From Alphaproteobacteria bacterium (GTDB lineage Bacteria; Pseudomonadota; Alphaproteobacteria; Micavibrionales; UBA2020): a stretch of DNA of 64,000 nt. The stretch's first letter is position 1; every line of letters starts with the position of its first letter. Shown piece by piece: positions 49,300-55,999 of the stretch. The position numbers and the translations under genes are program-made. The stretch is from positions 463,301 to 527,300 of the forward strand of contig JAICWS010000001.1 of the NCBI GenBank assembly GCA_025934695.1, written 5' to 3'. Below the pieces are notes generated by a model, which worked only from the letters and a program-made list of their open reading frames with translations, had not been told where the DNA came from and did not search any database.

Positions 49300-49402
49300 G
49301 TCATCCCCGCGAAGGCGGGGATCCAGCACGCCGTGTCTGCGGCGTGTATGAGTCATATTACGCGCGGACGCGCTACCAGACCCCCGCCTTCGCGGGGTGA
49401 CG
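49300..49402. repeat. Palindromic repeat with GTCTGCGGCG core (copy 2)
   Basis: Arms CCGTCATCCCCGCGAAGGCG and CCGCCTTCGCGGGGTGACG around a core with GTGTCTGCGGCGTGTATGAG and GCGCGGACGCGCTACCAGAC. It ends 15 bp before the nadD start, so it lies in the nadD leader. Confidence 0.85.
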
Positions 49403-49416
49403 ATAGTGAGAAACGG

Positions 49417-50040
49417 ATGATGCTCAACTCACCTCAACCATATAACTCAAACCTCTGGTCCGGCCTGACCGTCGGGCTGCTCGGCGGCTCGTTCAATCCC
49501 GCGCACGAGGGGCACCGTTATATCAGCCTGCAGGCGATGAAGCGCCTCGGCCTCGACGCCGTATGGTGGCTGGTGAGCCCGCAGAATCCGCTGAAACCCG
49601 CTAAGGGCATGGCCCCGCAGGAACAGCGCATCAAGGGCGCGCAGGATGTCGCCGACCACCCGAAGATTTTCGTGACCGGGATCGAGCGCGAGTTAGGCAC
49701 GCAATATACGCTCGATACCATCTGCGCTTTGCAGGAACGTTTCCCGCGCACGCGTTTCGTCTGGCTGATGGGGGCCGACAATCTGCTGACCTTCCACAAA
49801 TGGCATAAATGGCAGAAGATTTTCAAAACCCTGCCCGTCTGCGTCCTCGACCGCCCGCCGCGCCATTCCAGCATCCGGGCGGCGCCCGCTTTCGAGCGGT
49901 TCCGACCGCGCCTCGTCGCGCAACAGGACGCCCGCGCCATTCTCCACAAGCCCCTGCCCGCCTGGACGATCCTGCACATTCCACTAAATGCGACGTCGGC
50001 GACGGAGATACGGGCGAAACATTCGAAGAAATCCCGCTAG
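49417..50040 (+). CDS. nadD: Nicotinate-nucleotide adenylyltransferase
   Basis: A 207-residue enzyme of NAD synthesis that joins nicotinate mononucleotide and ATP. The nucleotidyltransferase motif is LLGGSFNPAHEGHRYIS, the middle motif WLMGADNLLTFHKW, and the terminal motif ATSATEIRAKH, as in NadD. The start is the first ATG of an ATG-ATG pair (49417 or 49420); farther upstream in-frame codons lie inside the palindromic repeat. The RBS (GAGAAACGG) is modest. Next genes in order are rsfS and rlmH, the standard bacterial neighbours. Confidence 0.95.
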   Translation: MMLNSPQPYNSNLWSGLTVGLLGGSFNPAHEGHRYISLQAMKRLGLDAVWWLVSPQNPLKPAKGMAPQEQRIKGAQDVADHPKIFVTGIERELGTQYTLDTICALQERFPRTRFVWLMGADNLLTFHKWHKWQKIFKTLPVCVLDRPPRHSSIRAAPAFERFRPRLVAQQDARAILHKPLPAWTILHIPLNATSATEIRAKHSKKSR

Positions 50041-50044
50041 TGTT

Positions 50045-50178
50045 CCCTCTCCCGCGATAGCGGGAGAGGGTTAGGGTGAGGGGCTTGACCGAGGTTGTTC
50101 TCCTCCATCAGCGTCAAGTAACGGGCAATCACCGCTAAGCCCCTCACCCCGACCCTCTCCCGCTATCGCGGGAGAGGG
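50045..50178. repeat. Palindromic repeat (CCCGCGATAGCGGGAGAGGG family, copy 1)
   Basis: Left arm CCCTCTCCCGCGATAGCGGG then AGAGGG, GGTGAGGGGCTT; right arm AAGCCCCTCACC, CCCTCTCCCGCTATCGCGGG. A second copy is at 60804-60915. Confidence 0.9.
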
Positions 50179-50254
50179 AGGAGAAGACTCGACGGAACCG
50201 CACTCAAAACGCCATTCTGTAAACCCCTGAAACTTCATATTTTTCCACCATTTA

Positions 50255-50283
50255 TTGCCGCTCTGCACAAAGCGGAGTATAAT
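50255..50283 (+). promoter_or_regulatory. Predicted sigma-70 promoter of rsfS leader
   Basis: TTGCCG-N17-TATAAT with a perfect -10. The transcript would start near 50290 with a 130-nt leader before rsfS. Just downstream a hairpin AGCCCCGGA / TCCGGGCT (about 50293-50316) precedes a strong TTAGGAGG. Confidence 0.7.
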
Positions 50284-50340
50284 AAAGGTATAAGCCCCGG
50301 AGATTGCGTCCGGGCTGTTAGGAGGAAACCATCAACATTG

Positions 50341-50412
50341 ATGAACTCTTCGCACATACACCATGTTAGACAGACGCGGGCCGCAAGTCGCAGCCTGCGT
50401 TTTGTGTTTTAA
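50341..50412 (+). other. Possible leader peptide and attenuator upstream of rsfS
   Basis: A 23-codon ORF begins MNSSHIHHVRQTR at 50341 (or a 12-codon ORF at the ATC 50331), following AGGAGG at 50320-50325. Within it a stem ACGCGGGC / GCCTGCGT (50374-50381 with 50393-50400) is followed by TTTGTGTTTT. That is a rho-independent terminator layout, and the leader stop overlaps the rsfS ribosome-binding site. This looks like transcriptional or translational attenuation, but the leader is unproven. Confidence 0.4.
50374..50410 (+). terminator. Terminator-like hairpin before rsfS (possible attenuator)
   Basis: An 8-bp stem with one G-T pair, an 11-nt loop and a T-rich tail TTTGTGTTTT. It lies between the leader start and the rsfS ribosome-binding site, so full termination here would block rsfS. 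Confidence 0.5.
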
Positions 50413-50423
50413 GGGAGGGACCC

Positions 50424-50831
50424 ATCGCCACCAAAACGAAAAAGGCTTCCAGTGCAAAGCCGGCCGCGGCCGCCAAGCCCCAGCACAAAATGCACGACCT
50501 TGTCATGAAGCTGCTCGACCAGGACAAAGGTGAAAACATCGTTTCCATCGATTTAGCGGGCAAAACTTCCATCGCCGACTACATGGTCATCGTGACGGGC
50601 AAGTCCTCCCGGCAGGTCGTCGGCATGGCCGAAAAACTGCGCGAACGCCTCTCCGCGGAGGGCATCAAGGCGCGGGTCGAAGGCAAGGACAGCGGCGACT
50701 GGGTCATCGTCGACGCGGGCGATGTGATCGTCCACCTCTTCCGCCCCGAAGTGCGCGAGTTCTACAACCTCGAAAAGCTCTGGTCGGCGGATTTCTCGAC
50801 CGTCGATTACACGCTGTACCAGTCGGTCTGA
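50424..50831 (+). CDS. rsfS: Ribosomal silencing factor RsfS, probable AUC start
   Basis: RsfS binds L14 of the 50S subunit and blocks subunit joining. The core (MHDLVMKLLDQDKGENIVSI ... GDWVIVDAGDVIVHLF ... FYNLEKLWSAD) is clear. The first ATG is at 50490, but nothing resembling a ribosome-binding site precedes it. A strong AAGGGAGGGA lies 4 bp before an ATC at 50424 in the same frame, and reading from there gives (M)ATKTKKASSAKPAAAAKPQ, a normal-looking basic Ala-rich N-terminus of 22 residues. I therefore put the start at the ATC; 113 residues is the conservative alternative. AUC or AUU starts are known for infC, where they allow feedback control. Confidence 0.85.
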   Translation: MATKTKKASSAKPAAAAKPQHKMHDLVMKLLDQDKGENIVSIDLAGKTSIADYMVIVTGKSSRQVVGMAEKLRERLSAEGIKARVEGKDSGDWVIVDAGDVIVHLFRPEVREFYNLEKLWSADFSTVDYTLYQSV

Positions 50832-50890
50832 GCCGGGATTTTACCCGGAGGCCCGGAGTTTACCGTCGCGGGCGGCGCTTAAGCTCATTC

Positions 50891-51090
50891 GCACGAAGTA
50901 ACGAAGTTACGAAGAAGAAGCTCCAACTGCCCATCCCGGCGAAAGCCGGGATCCAGTTCATATAACTTCTATCTCATGAATGCGCGCGAAGCGCGCAGGA
51001 TATCGAGGTAGTGAGTTTATAAACTGGACCCCGACTTTCGTCGGGATGAGCAGATAGAGATACACGCTTCGTAACTTCGTTACTTCGTGC
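50891..51090. repeat. Nested palindromic repeat: CGAAGTTACGAAG outside, GACGAAAGTC inside
   Basis: Outer perfect 24-bp arms (50891-50914 and 51067-51090, starting GCACGAAGTAACGAAG) enclose a member of the GACGAAAGTC family (50931-51048) with arms CATCCCGGCGAAAGCCGGGA and CCCGACTTTCGTCGGGATG. So one repeat family has been inserted in another. The 50832-51172 gap contains this and no gene. Confidence 0.9.
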
Positions 51091-51115
51091 GAAAAGTCTT
51101 ATACACTTGGCTCGA

Positions 51116-51163
51116 CAACTCCGGATCTCCGGATCTCCGGATCTCCGGGTCTCCGGTCTCCGC
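51116..51163. repeat. Short tandem octamer repeat (CCGGATCT)
   Basis: Units CCGGATCT x3 then CCGGGTCT and CCGGTCT, ending in CCGCGTTAAAA. The phrase GTCTCCGCGTTAAAA recurs at about 59143-59158. Confidence 0.75.
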
Positions 51164-51173
51164 GTTAAAACAC

Positions 51174-51281
51174 TTTCCTCACCTGATACCTCACATGAAA
51201 ATCCGCATCCTTGCCGTTGGAAAACTGAAGAATTCCCCGCTTCTCGACCAGTTCGACGAATACGTGAAGCGCATGAACTGG
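51174..51281. repeat. Left copy of a 108-bp direct repeat of the rlmH 5' end
   Basis: Identical to 52804-52911 except at 3 positions. It holds 21 bp upstream of rlmH plus its first 29 codons, and it ends exactly where the inserted AT-richer gene begins. Confidence 0.95.
51195..51281 (+). pseudogene. Truncated duplicate of the rlmH 5' end (29 codons)
   Basis: Reads MKIRILAVGKLKNSPLLDQF ... KRMNW, identical in protein to the start of the intact rlmH at 52825, then runs in frame into the HEAT-repeat gene. It is a remnant left by insertion and is unlikely to be functional on its own. Confidence 0.85.
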
Positions 51282-52784
51282 GAACGACTGTTTTCCCTCT
51301 GTTTGCTATGGTCATTATTATCTTTTACGAAGCTTGGGGTAGCTTGCCAAACGATACCCGAGCTAACCGACAGTGCCGAGCCGGTCACCATTAAAGTGGC
51401 AAATAATTATTTTCAGGTCCCGGAAAAGTATCTAACCGAGCCCTTCAGCAGAGTTTCCGGTGAAAAGGATGCGATAGAATTCTACGAGGTTCCATTGAAT
51501 CAAGCGCAAGCTCCTGTCACCTTTTCCATTTGGAGAACCACGGGCACAGTATTTGGCAAGGATACGATGTTCAAGGACCTTCCGCACTTTAACGATGATA
51601 TCGTTGTGAGAATAGACTCCTACGGACTTGGTGACAGGACGAGGGAAGCCATCGCCTATCTGAAGACCATTTCCAGCCAAGAACCGCCAAAGGGCTGGGA
51701 AGAAGACACTAGGTTGGCGACCACTTTGGGAGCGGGCCAAAGCCCATGCTCGAACAATACTCGTAGAGACATGGAACAATTGCATCCTTCTTCTGCAGAC
51801 ATCCTTAAAGGCGTATTACACAAAAATGAAGGTATTAGATTGGCCGCGGCCCAAGCGGTTTTGACAAGTGACTTTTTAAACGACCACGAGATACGCCTGC
51901 GCCTCGAACGGCTGTCCACATCGGACAATTCATCAAGCGTAAGATGGGCCGCTATCATGTCACTGGGTAGGATCGCACAGAACGATCCCTCGGTGGTCTC
52001 CCCCCTCATAAAAATAATGTTGTCCGACAAAGACCCATACATCCGTAATAGCGCTCCCTCGGTCCTGGCTGATGCTGGCCCAGCATTCATCGAACAGGTT
52101 ATCCCGCTAATTCCGTCTTCGGACACGGGCGCCAGACAAAGCATAGGAGGAGCTCTTGCTTGGTTTATTATTAAAGAAGTTAGAAAGGACCACTTGGAAT
52201 CATATTCGCAGTTAAGCCCCTCCGCAAAAACCGCACTCGGGGGCATTGTCGACATTCTACGCACCACATCCGATACCCAAGTACGGCTGGCTCTCATTGG
52301 CCTATTGGAAAATTCAGGCGAGGCAGTGGCTTCTCCTGCTTATATTGGGGTGTTAAAGACAATATGCGAAGATCCTCACCTTATGCCTTCATGCTCAAGT
52401 GCCCTTTCGGCATTAGGGGCCGGTGCAGAAAACATTCCTATTCTGATGAAACGCCTCGAACAAAGCAGCGATACTCATGAAATCAAATCATTGATAAGCT
52501 CGATCGGTGCATTTAAAGCGGCTGCGAAAGACGCTGTGCCCCTCTTGGTAAAGTATGTGTCGTACCGTAAAGATGTTGCGATAAAGAGCCAAAACGATGA
52601 GACGGTCCGATGGGCGGCGATCTATGCCCTTGAGGAAATTAACATCAACACCCCTGAAGTTGTCGCCGCATTGACTTCCGCCGTCGCCAATGAAGAAGGA
52701 AACACCAAAGCCCAAGCTGAGACCGCTCTCCACGAAATCAGTTGTTATCGAATTCCATTTACAGGGCATTACGTATGTCCGTAA
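51273..52784 (+). CDS. Secreted HEAT-repeat protein inserted into rlmH
   Basis: A 503-residue protein from ATG 51273, which gives a classic signal peptide (MNWERLFSLCLLWSLLSFTK, cleavage near GVACQ). The same frame continues upstream into the rlmH remnant (ATG 51195) and could yield a fusion, but then the signal would be internal. Residues about 30-75 contain TDSAEPVTIKVANNYFQVPE, the domain shared with the 47.3-kb protein. Residues about 170-495 are HEAT/armadillo-type helical repeats (WAAIMSLGRIAQNDPSVVSP; WAAIYALEEININTPEVVAA). GC content is well below the neighbours, indicating recent transfer. Function unknown: a periplasmic protein-binding scaffold is inferred. Confidence 0.8.
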   Translation: MNWERLFSLCLLWSLLSFTKLGVACQTIPELTDSAEPVTIKVANNYFQVPEKYLTEPFSRVSGEKDAIEFYEVPLNQAQAPVTFSIWRTTGTVFGKDTMFKDLPHFNDDIVVRIDSYGLGDRTREAIAYLKTISSQEPPKGWEEDTRLATTLGAGQSPCSNNTRRDMEQLHPSSADILKGVLHKNEGIRLAAAQAVLTSDFLNDHEIRLRLERLSTSDNSSSVRWAAIMSLGRIAQNDPSVVSPLIKIMLSDKDPYIRNSAPSVLADAGPAFIEQVIPLIPSSDTGARQSIGGALAWFIIKEVRKDHLESYSQLSPSAKTALGGIVDILRTTSDTQVRLALIGLLENSGEAVASPAYIGVLKTICEDPHLMPSCSSALSALGAGAENIPILMKRLEQSSDTHEIKSLISSIGAFKAAAKDAVPLLVKYVSYRKDVAIKSQNDETVRWAAIYALEEININTPEVVAALTSAVANEEGNTKAQAETALHEISCYRIPFTGHYVCP

Positions 52785-52803
52785 ATTTCGGACATTGTCG
52801 TTG

Positions 52804-52911
52804 TTTCCTCACTTGACACCTCACATGAAAATCCGCATCCTTGCCGTTGGAAAACTGAAGAATTCTCCGCTTCTCGACCAGTTCGACGAATACGTGAAGC
52901 GCATGAACTGG
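52804..52911. repeat. Right copy of the 108-bp direct repeat (native rlmH 5' end)
   Basis: Matches 51174-51281 at 105 of 108 positions and continues into the full rlmH gene. The segment between the two copies is the AT-richer insert. Confidence 0.95.
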
Positions 52912-53274
52912 AAAACTACGCTCAAGGAAATCGATACCCCTAAAGGCGCGACTTCCGCGCAGGAGGAGCCGCTGATTTTGAAGCAGCTGAAGCCTGACGA
53001 TTTCCTGGTCGCGCTCGATGAACGCGGAGAAACTTTGAGCAGCCCCGAGTTCGCGAAGAAGATCGCCAGTTGGGGGCAGCGCGCGCCGGGCGGCGAAGTG
53101 ACGTTCCTGATCGGCGGCGCGGATGGCTTGACCGACCTCATCCGGACGCGCGCAAAATTTTTGCTGTCCTTCGGCAAACAAACATGGCCTCACATGCTCG
53201 TTCGCGTTATGCTGATGGAGCAGATATACCGTGCCCAGCAAATCATTGTCGGGCATCCGTATCATAGGGGTTGA
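52825..53274 (+). CDS. rlmH: 23S rRNA (pseudouridine1915-N3)-methyltransferase
   Basis: A 149-residue SPOUT methyltransferase that modifies helix 69 of 23S rRNA. It has the trefoil-knot signature FLIGGADGL and the C-terminal MLMEQIYRAQQIIVGHPYH RG, both diagnostic. Length is normal, so this copy is intact. The start ATG at 52825 lacks a strong ribosome-binding site. Its original promoter and spacing to rsfS have been changed by the 1.5-kb insertion upstream; expression must now come through or from the insert, or from its immediate upstream bases. The stop is 1 bp before the M23 gene start. Confidence 0.96.
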   Translation: MKIRILAVGKLKNSPLLDQFDEYVKRMNWKTTLKEIDTPKGATSAQEEPLILKQLKPDDFLVALDERGETLSSPEFAKKIASWGQRAPGGEVTFLIGGADGLTDLIRTRAKFLLSFGKQTWPHMLVRVMLMEQIYRAQQIIVGHPYHRG

Positions 53275-53275
53275 T

Positions 53276-54391
53276 ATGGGGAGACTGAATGGGGTTTTGC
53301 TTTCCGCCATGATTCTGGCCGCCGTTGGCGTTGCCGGAACGCCGGCGCTGGCGGCATCTAACGTGAAAGCGGAACTGGCGGCGAAGAAAGCCGAAAGCGC
53401 GCAGCTCGCGCAAAAATCCAAAGAACTCGCAGGACAGATGGACGCGCTGAAAAGCCGCCTCGTTACCACGACAAAAACACTGCGCGATACAGAAGATAAA
53501 ATCGCCGACACGAACCAGCGCCTCAAAGACCTTCAGGCCGACAAGACCGGCTGTCTGAAGGACCTGGCGCAGGATCAGCATGCGCTGGGCGGCCTGGTCG
53601 CCGCGGCCGAGCGCTATGACCGGTCCACGACCTCGGACCTGCTGCTGCGCTCCAAACCGATCGACGCCGCGCGCGCCCACCTGATTATGAAATCCATGAT
53701 CCCCGCCCTCAATAGCCGGTCCGACGCCCTCAAAGCCAAGGTCGCGGAGATGGCGCGGATCGAGACCGAGATTTCCACCCAGCTCGAACAACAGTCCGCT
53801 GCCTACAAAACCCTCAGCCAGCAGCAGGCCGATATGGGCAAGCTCCTGAAAGAACGGCAGAGCATTTACCAGAAAAACGAGTCCTCGCGTCACGCCGAAG
53901 AGGCCGAGGTCGCGAAACTCGCCAAGGAAGCCAGGAATCTGGAAGACTTGGTGGATAAAATTAAGCCAAAATCTACGTCAGTAGCAGCACTTGCCTTGCC
54001 GTCAAATATCCCCCTGCCGGTGGCCGGCACCATCCGGACGGGGTTCGGCGACAAGGATGAATATGGCAGCGCCAGCCAGGGCATTACGTTCAATGCGCCC
54101 TCGGGGGCGACGGTGGTGACGCCGCTGGCCGGCAAGGTCAAGTTTGCAGGCAGCTTCCAGAAATATAAGCAAATCTTGATTGTCGAGCATGCCGGGGGCT
54201 ATCATAGCCTGATTGCGGGTTTGGGCCGCATCGACACCGTCGTCGGCGCCTCGCTGGCGGCGGGCGAGCCGGTGGGGGTGGCGGAAAAATCCGATACCGA
54301 AACCCGTATCTATTACGAACTCCGCCAGGACGGCGAGCCGGTTAATCCGCGCAAGCTCCTCCTGGCCCAGAAGAAGCAAGCAAGAAGCTAA
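53276..54391 (+). CDS. EnvC-like murein hydrolase activator (degenerate M23 domain)
   Basis: A 371-residue periplasmic protein with a signal peptide (VLLSAMILAAVGVAGTPALA). Residues about 30-240 are coiled coil (LAQKSKELAGQMDALKSRLV; LKERQSIYQKNESSRHAEEA), and about 255-365 form a LytM/M23 domain (GITFNAPSGATVVTPLAGKV; YYELRQDGEPVNP). The zinc-ligand His residues of active M23 enzymes are absent (SQGITF, no HxH), just as in E. coli EnvC. It therefore probably activates amidases during cell division rather than cutting peptidoglycan. ATG 53276 follows AGGGG. It begins 1 bp after rlmH and is followed by the ctpA-like gene. Confidence 0.9.
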   Translation: MGRLNGVLLSAMILAAVGVAGTPALAASNVKAELAAKKAESAQLAQKSKELAGQMDALKSRLVTTTKTLRDTEDKIADTNQRLKDLQADKTGCLKDLAQDQHALGGLVAAAERYDRSTTSDLLLRSKPIDAARAHLIMKSMIPALNSRSDALKAKVAEMARIETEISTQLEQQSAAYKTLSQQQADMGKLLKERQSIYQKNESSRHAEEAEVAKLAKEARNLEDLVDKIKPKSTSVAALALPSNIPLPVAGTIRTGFGDKDEYGSASQGITFNAPSGATVVTPLAGKVKFAGSFQKYKQILIVEHAGGYHSLIAGLGRIDTVVGASLAAGEPVGVAEKSDTETRIYYELRQDGEPVNPRKLLLAQKKQARS

Positions 54392-54415
54392 TCAAACAGG
54401 ATAAGTACCGACACC

Positions 54416-55981
54416 ATGTCCATGAAAAACATCATCAAGACCGGAACCGCCATCGCCGTCGTGCTGGCTTTCACCTCGCTGACCAGCATGGCCGCGCAGA
54501 CGGATACCGATCGCACCGCCGGCCGCGCGACGACTTCGGACACCTATAAGGCGCTGAACCTTTTCGGCGACGTGTTCGAACAGGTGCGCGCGAATTACGT
54601 GGAGAAGGTCGAGGACAAAAAGCTTATCGAATACGCCTTGAACGGCATGCTGACCAGCCTCGATCCGCACTCGGGCTACATGACCGAGGAAGAGACGAAG
54701 GCCATGTCGGTGCAGAACCGCGGCGAATTCGGCGGCCTTGGCATCGAAGTCACGATGGAAAACCAGGTCGTCAAGGTCGTCTCCCCAATCGACGACACCC
54801 CCGCTTCCAAAGCCGGCATCCAGCCCGGCGACCTGATCGTCGAGCTCGACGGCAAGCAGGTCATGGGCATGTCGCTCAACGACGCGGTCGAAAAGATGCG
54901 CGGCAAGGTCGGCACCGAGATCGTCCTGACCGTCGTCCGCCAGGGCGCGAAAGAGCCGCTGAAATTCACGCTCAAGCGCGACATTATCCAGATCCAGTCT
55001 GTAAAAAGTCACGTCGAAAACGGGCATATCGGCTACATTCGCATTACCACCTTCAACGCGCAGACGGCGCCCGGCCTCAAGAAAGCCTTCGAAGACATCA
55101 ACAAGACGACCGGCGGCAAGACCATCGGCTATGTGCTTGACCTGCGTAACAACCCGGGCGGATTGCTCGACCAGGCGATCGCGGTGGCCGACGACTTCCT
55201 CGAGAAGGGCGAAATCGTCTCGACCCGCGGCCGCAACCCCGACGACACGCGCCGCGACTATGCGACGCCGGGCGACATGGCAAACGGCCTGCCGCTCGTG
55301 TGCCTGATCAACGGCGGCTCGGCCTCCGCGTCCGAGATCGTGGCGGGCGCGCTGCAGGACCAGAAGCGCGCTATCCTGATGGGCACGCGCAGCTTCGGTA
55401 AAGGTTCTGTGCAAACGCTGTTCGACGTGCCGGGCGGCGGTTCCATCAAACTGACGACCGCGCGTTATTACACGCCGTCAGGCCGTTCGATCCAGGCCAA
55501 GGGCATCACGCCCGACATCCCGGTCGAACGCGGCAAGGTCATTGCCGAGAAGGACAACTTCGGCGAGATCCACGAAGCCGACCTGAAAGGCGCCCTGAAA
55601 AATCCTGACGCCGACAATAAGGACAAGGATAAGGACAATAGCGCGGGCGGCGACGACGATGTCGAGACCCCCTCGCTGGCGCCCGACACCGGCAAGGACA
55701 AAAAGGAATCGCCCGACGCTTCTCCAACGTCCGACAAGAAGGACGACAAGGGCGACGCCAAGGACAAGGACGCGAAGAAGAAGGACGAGAGCAAGGACGA
55801 TTACCAGCTGATGCGCGCAATCGACCTCCTTGAAGGCATCTCGATCTACAAGGTCACGGGCGACACCACGGCGGCAGTCAAGCCCGCGGATACCGCGCCC
55901 GAAACCGCGGCGCCCGCACCCGTTTCCGCTCCTGCCACGGACAAGGACAAGGACAAGGCACCCGCACCCGACAAGAAGTAA
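54416..55981 (+). CDS. Carboxy-terminal processing protease (S41), CtpA-like
   Basis: A 521-residue periplasmic protease. Signal peptide at 1-26; PDZ domain about 85-180 (GGLGIEVTMENQVVKVVSPI; SKAGIQPGDLIVELDG); catalytic domain about 190-370 with the Ser in INGGSASASEIVAGAL and the Lys in GTRSFGKGSVQT. It cleaves the C-termini of periplasmic proteins. The last 130 residues are a Lys/Asp/Ala-rich linker (DADNKDKDKDNSAGGDDD) plus a helical end, beyond the usual family length of about 440. The order EnvC-like, Ctp, divergent deacetylase is common in alphaproteobacteria and suggests cell-envelope co-regulation. Confidence 0.93.
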   Translation: MSMKNIIKTGTAIAVVLAFTSLTSMAAQTDTDRTAGRATTSDTYKALNLFGDVFEQVRANYVEKVEDKKLIEYALNGMLTSLDPHSGYMTEEETKAMSVQNRGEFGGLGIEVTMENQVVKVVSPIDDTPASKAGIQPGDLIVELDGKQVMGMSLNDAVEKMRGKVGTEIVLTVVRQGAKEPLKFTLKRDIIQIQSVKSHVENGHIGYIRITTFNAQTAPGLKKAFEDINKTTGGKTIGYVLDLRNNPGGLLDQAIAVADDFLEKGEIVSTRGRNPDDTRRDYATPGDMANGLPLVCLINGGSASASEIVAGALQDQKRAILMGTRSFGKGSVQTLFDVPGGGSIKLTTARYYTPSGRSIQAKGITPDIPVERGKVIAEKDNFGEIHEADLKGALKNPDADNKDKDKDNSAGGDDDVETPSLAPDTGKDKKESPDASPTSDKKDDKGDAKDKDAKKKDESKDDYQLMRAIDLLEGISIYKVTGDTTAAVKPADTAPETAAPAPVSAPATDKDKDKAPAPDKK

Positions 55982-55999
55982 GGACGCGCCAACGGCATC

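Noticed and set aside
50363-50480. Separate gene starting at the ATG 50363 before rsfS
   Set aside because: Arg/Pro-rich frame that overlaps the hairpin and rsfS, with no ribosome-binding site.
53276-54391. Active M23 endopeptidase
   Set aside because: The zinc-binding His residues are absent; EnvC-type activator fits better.
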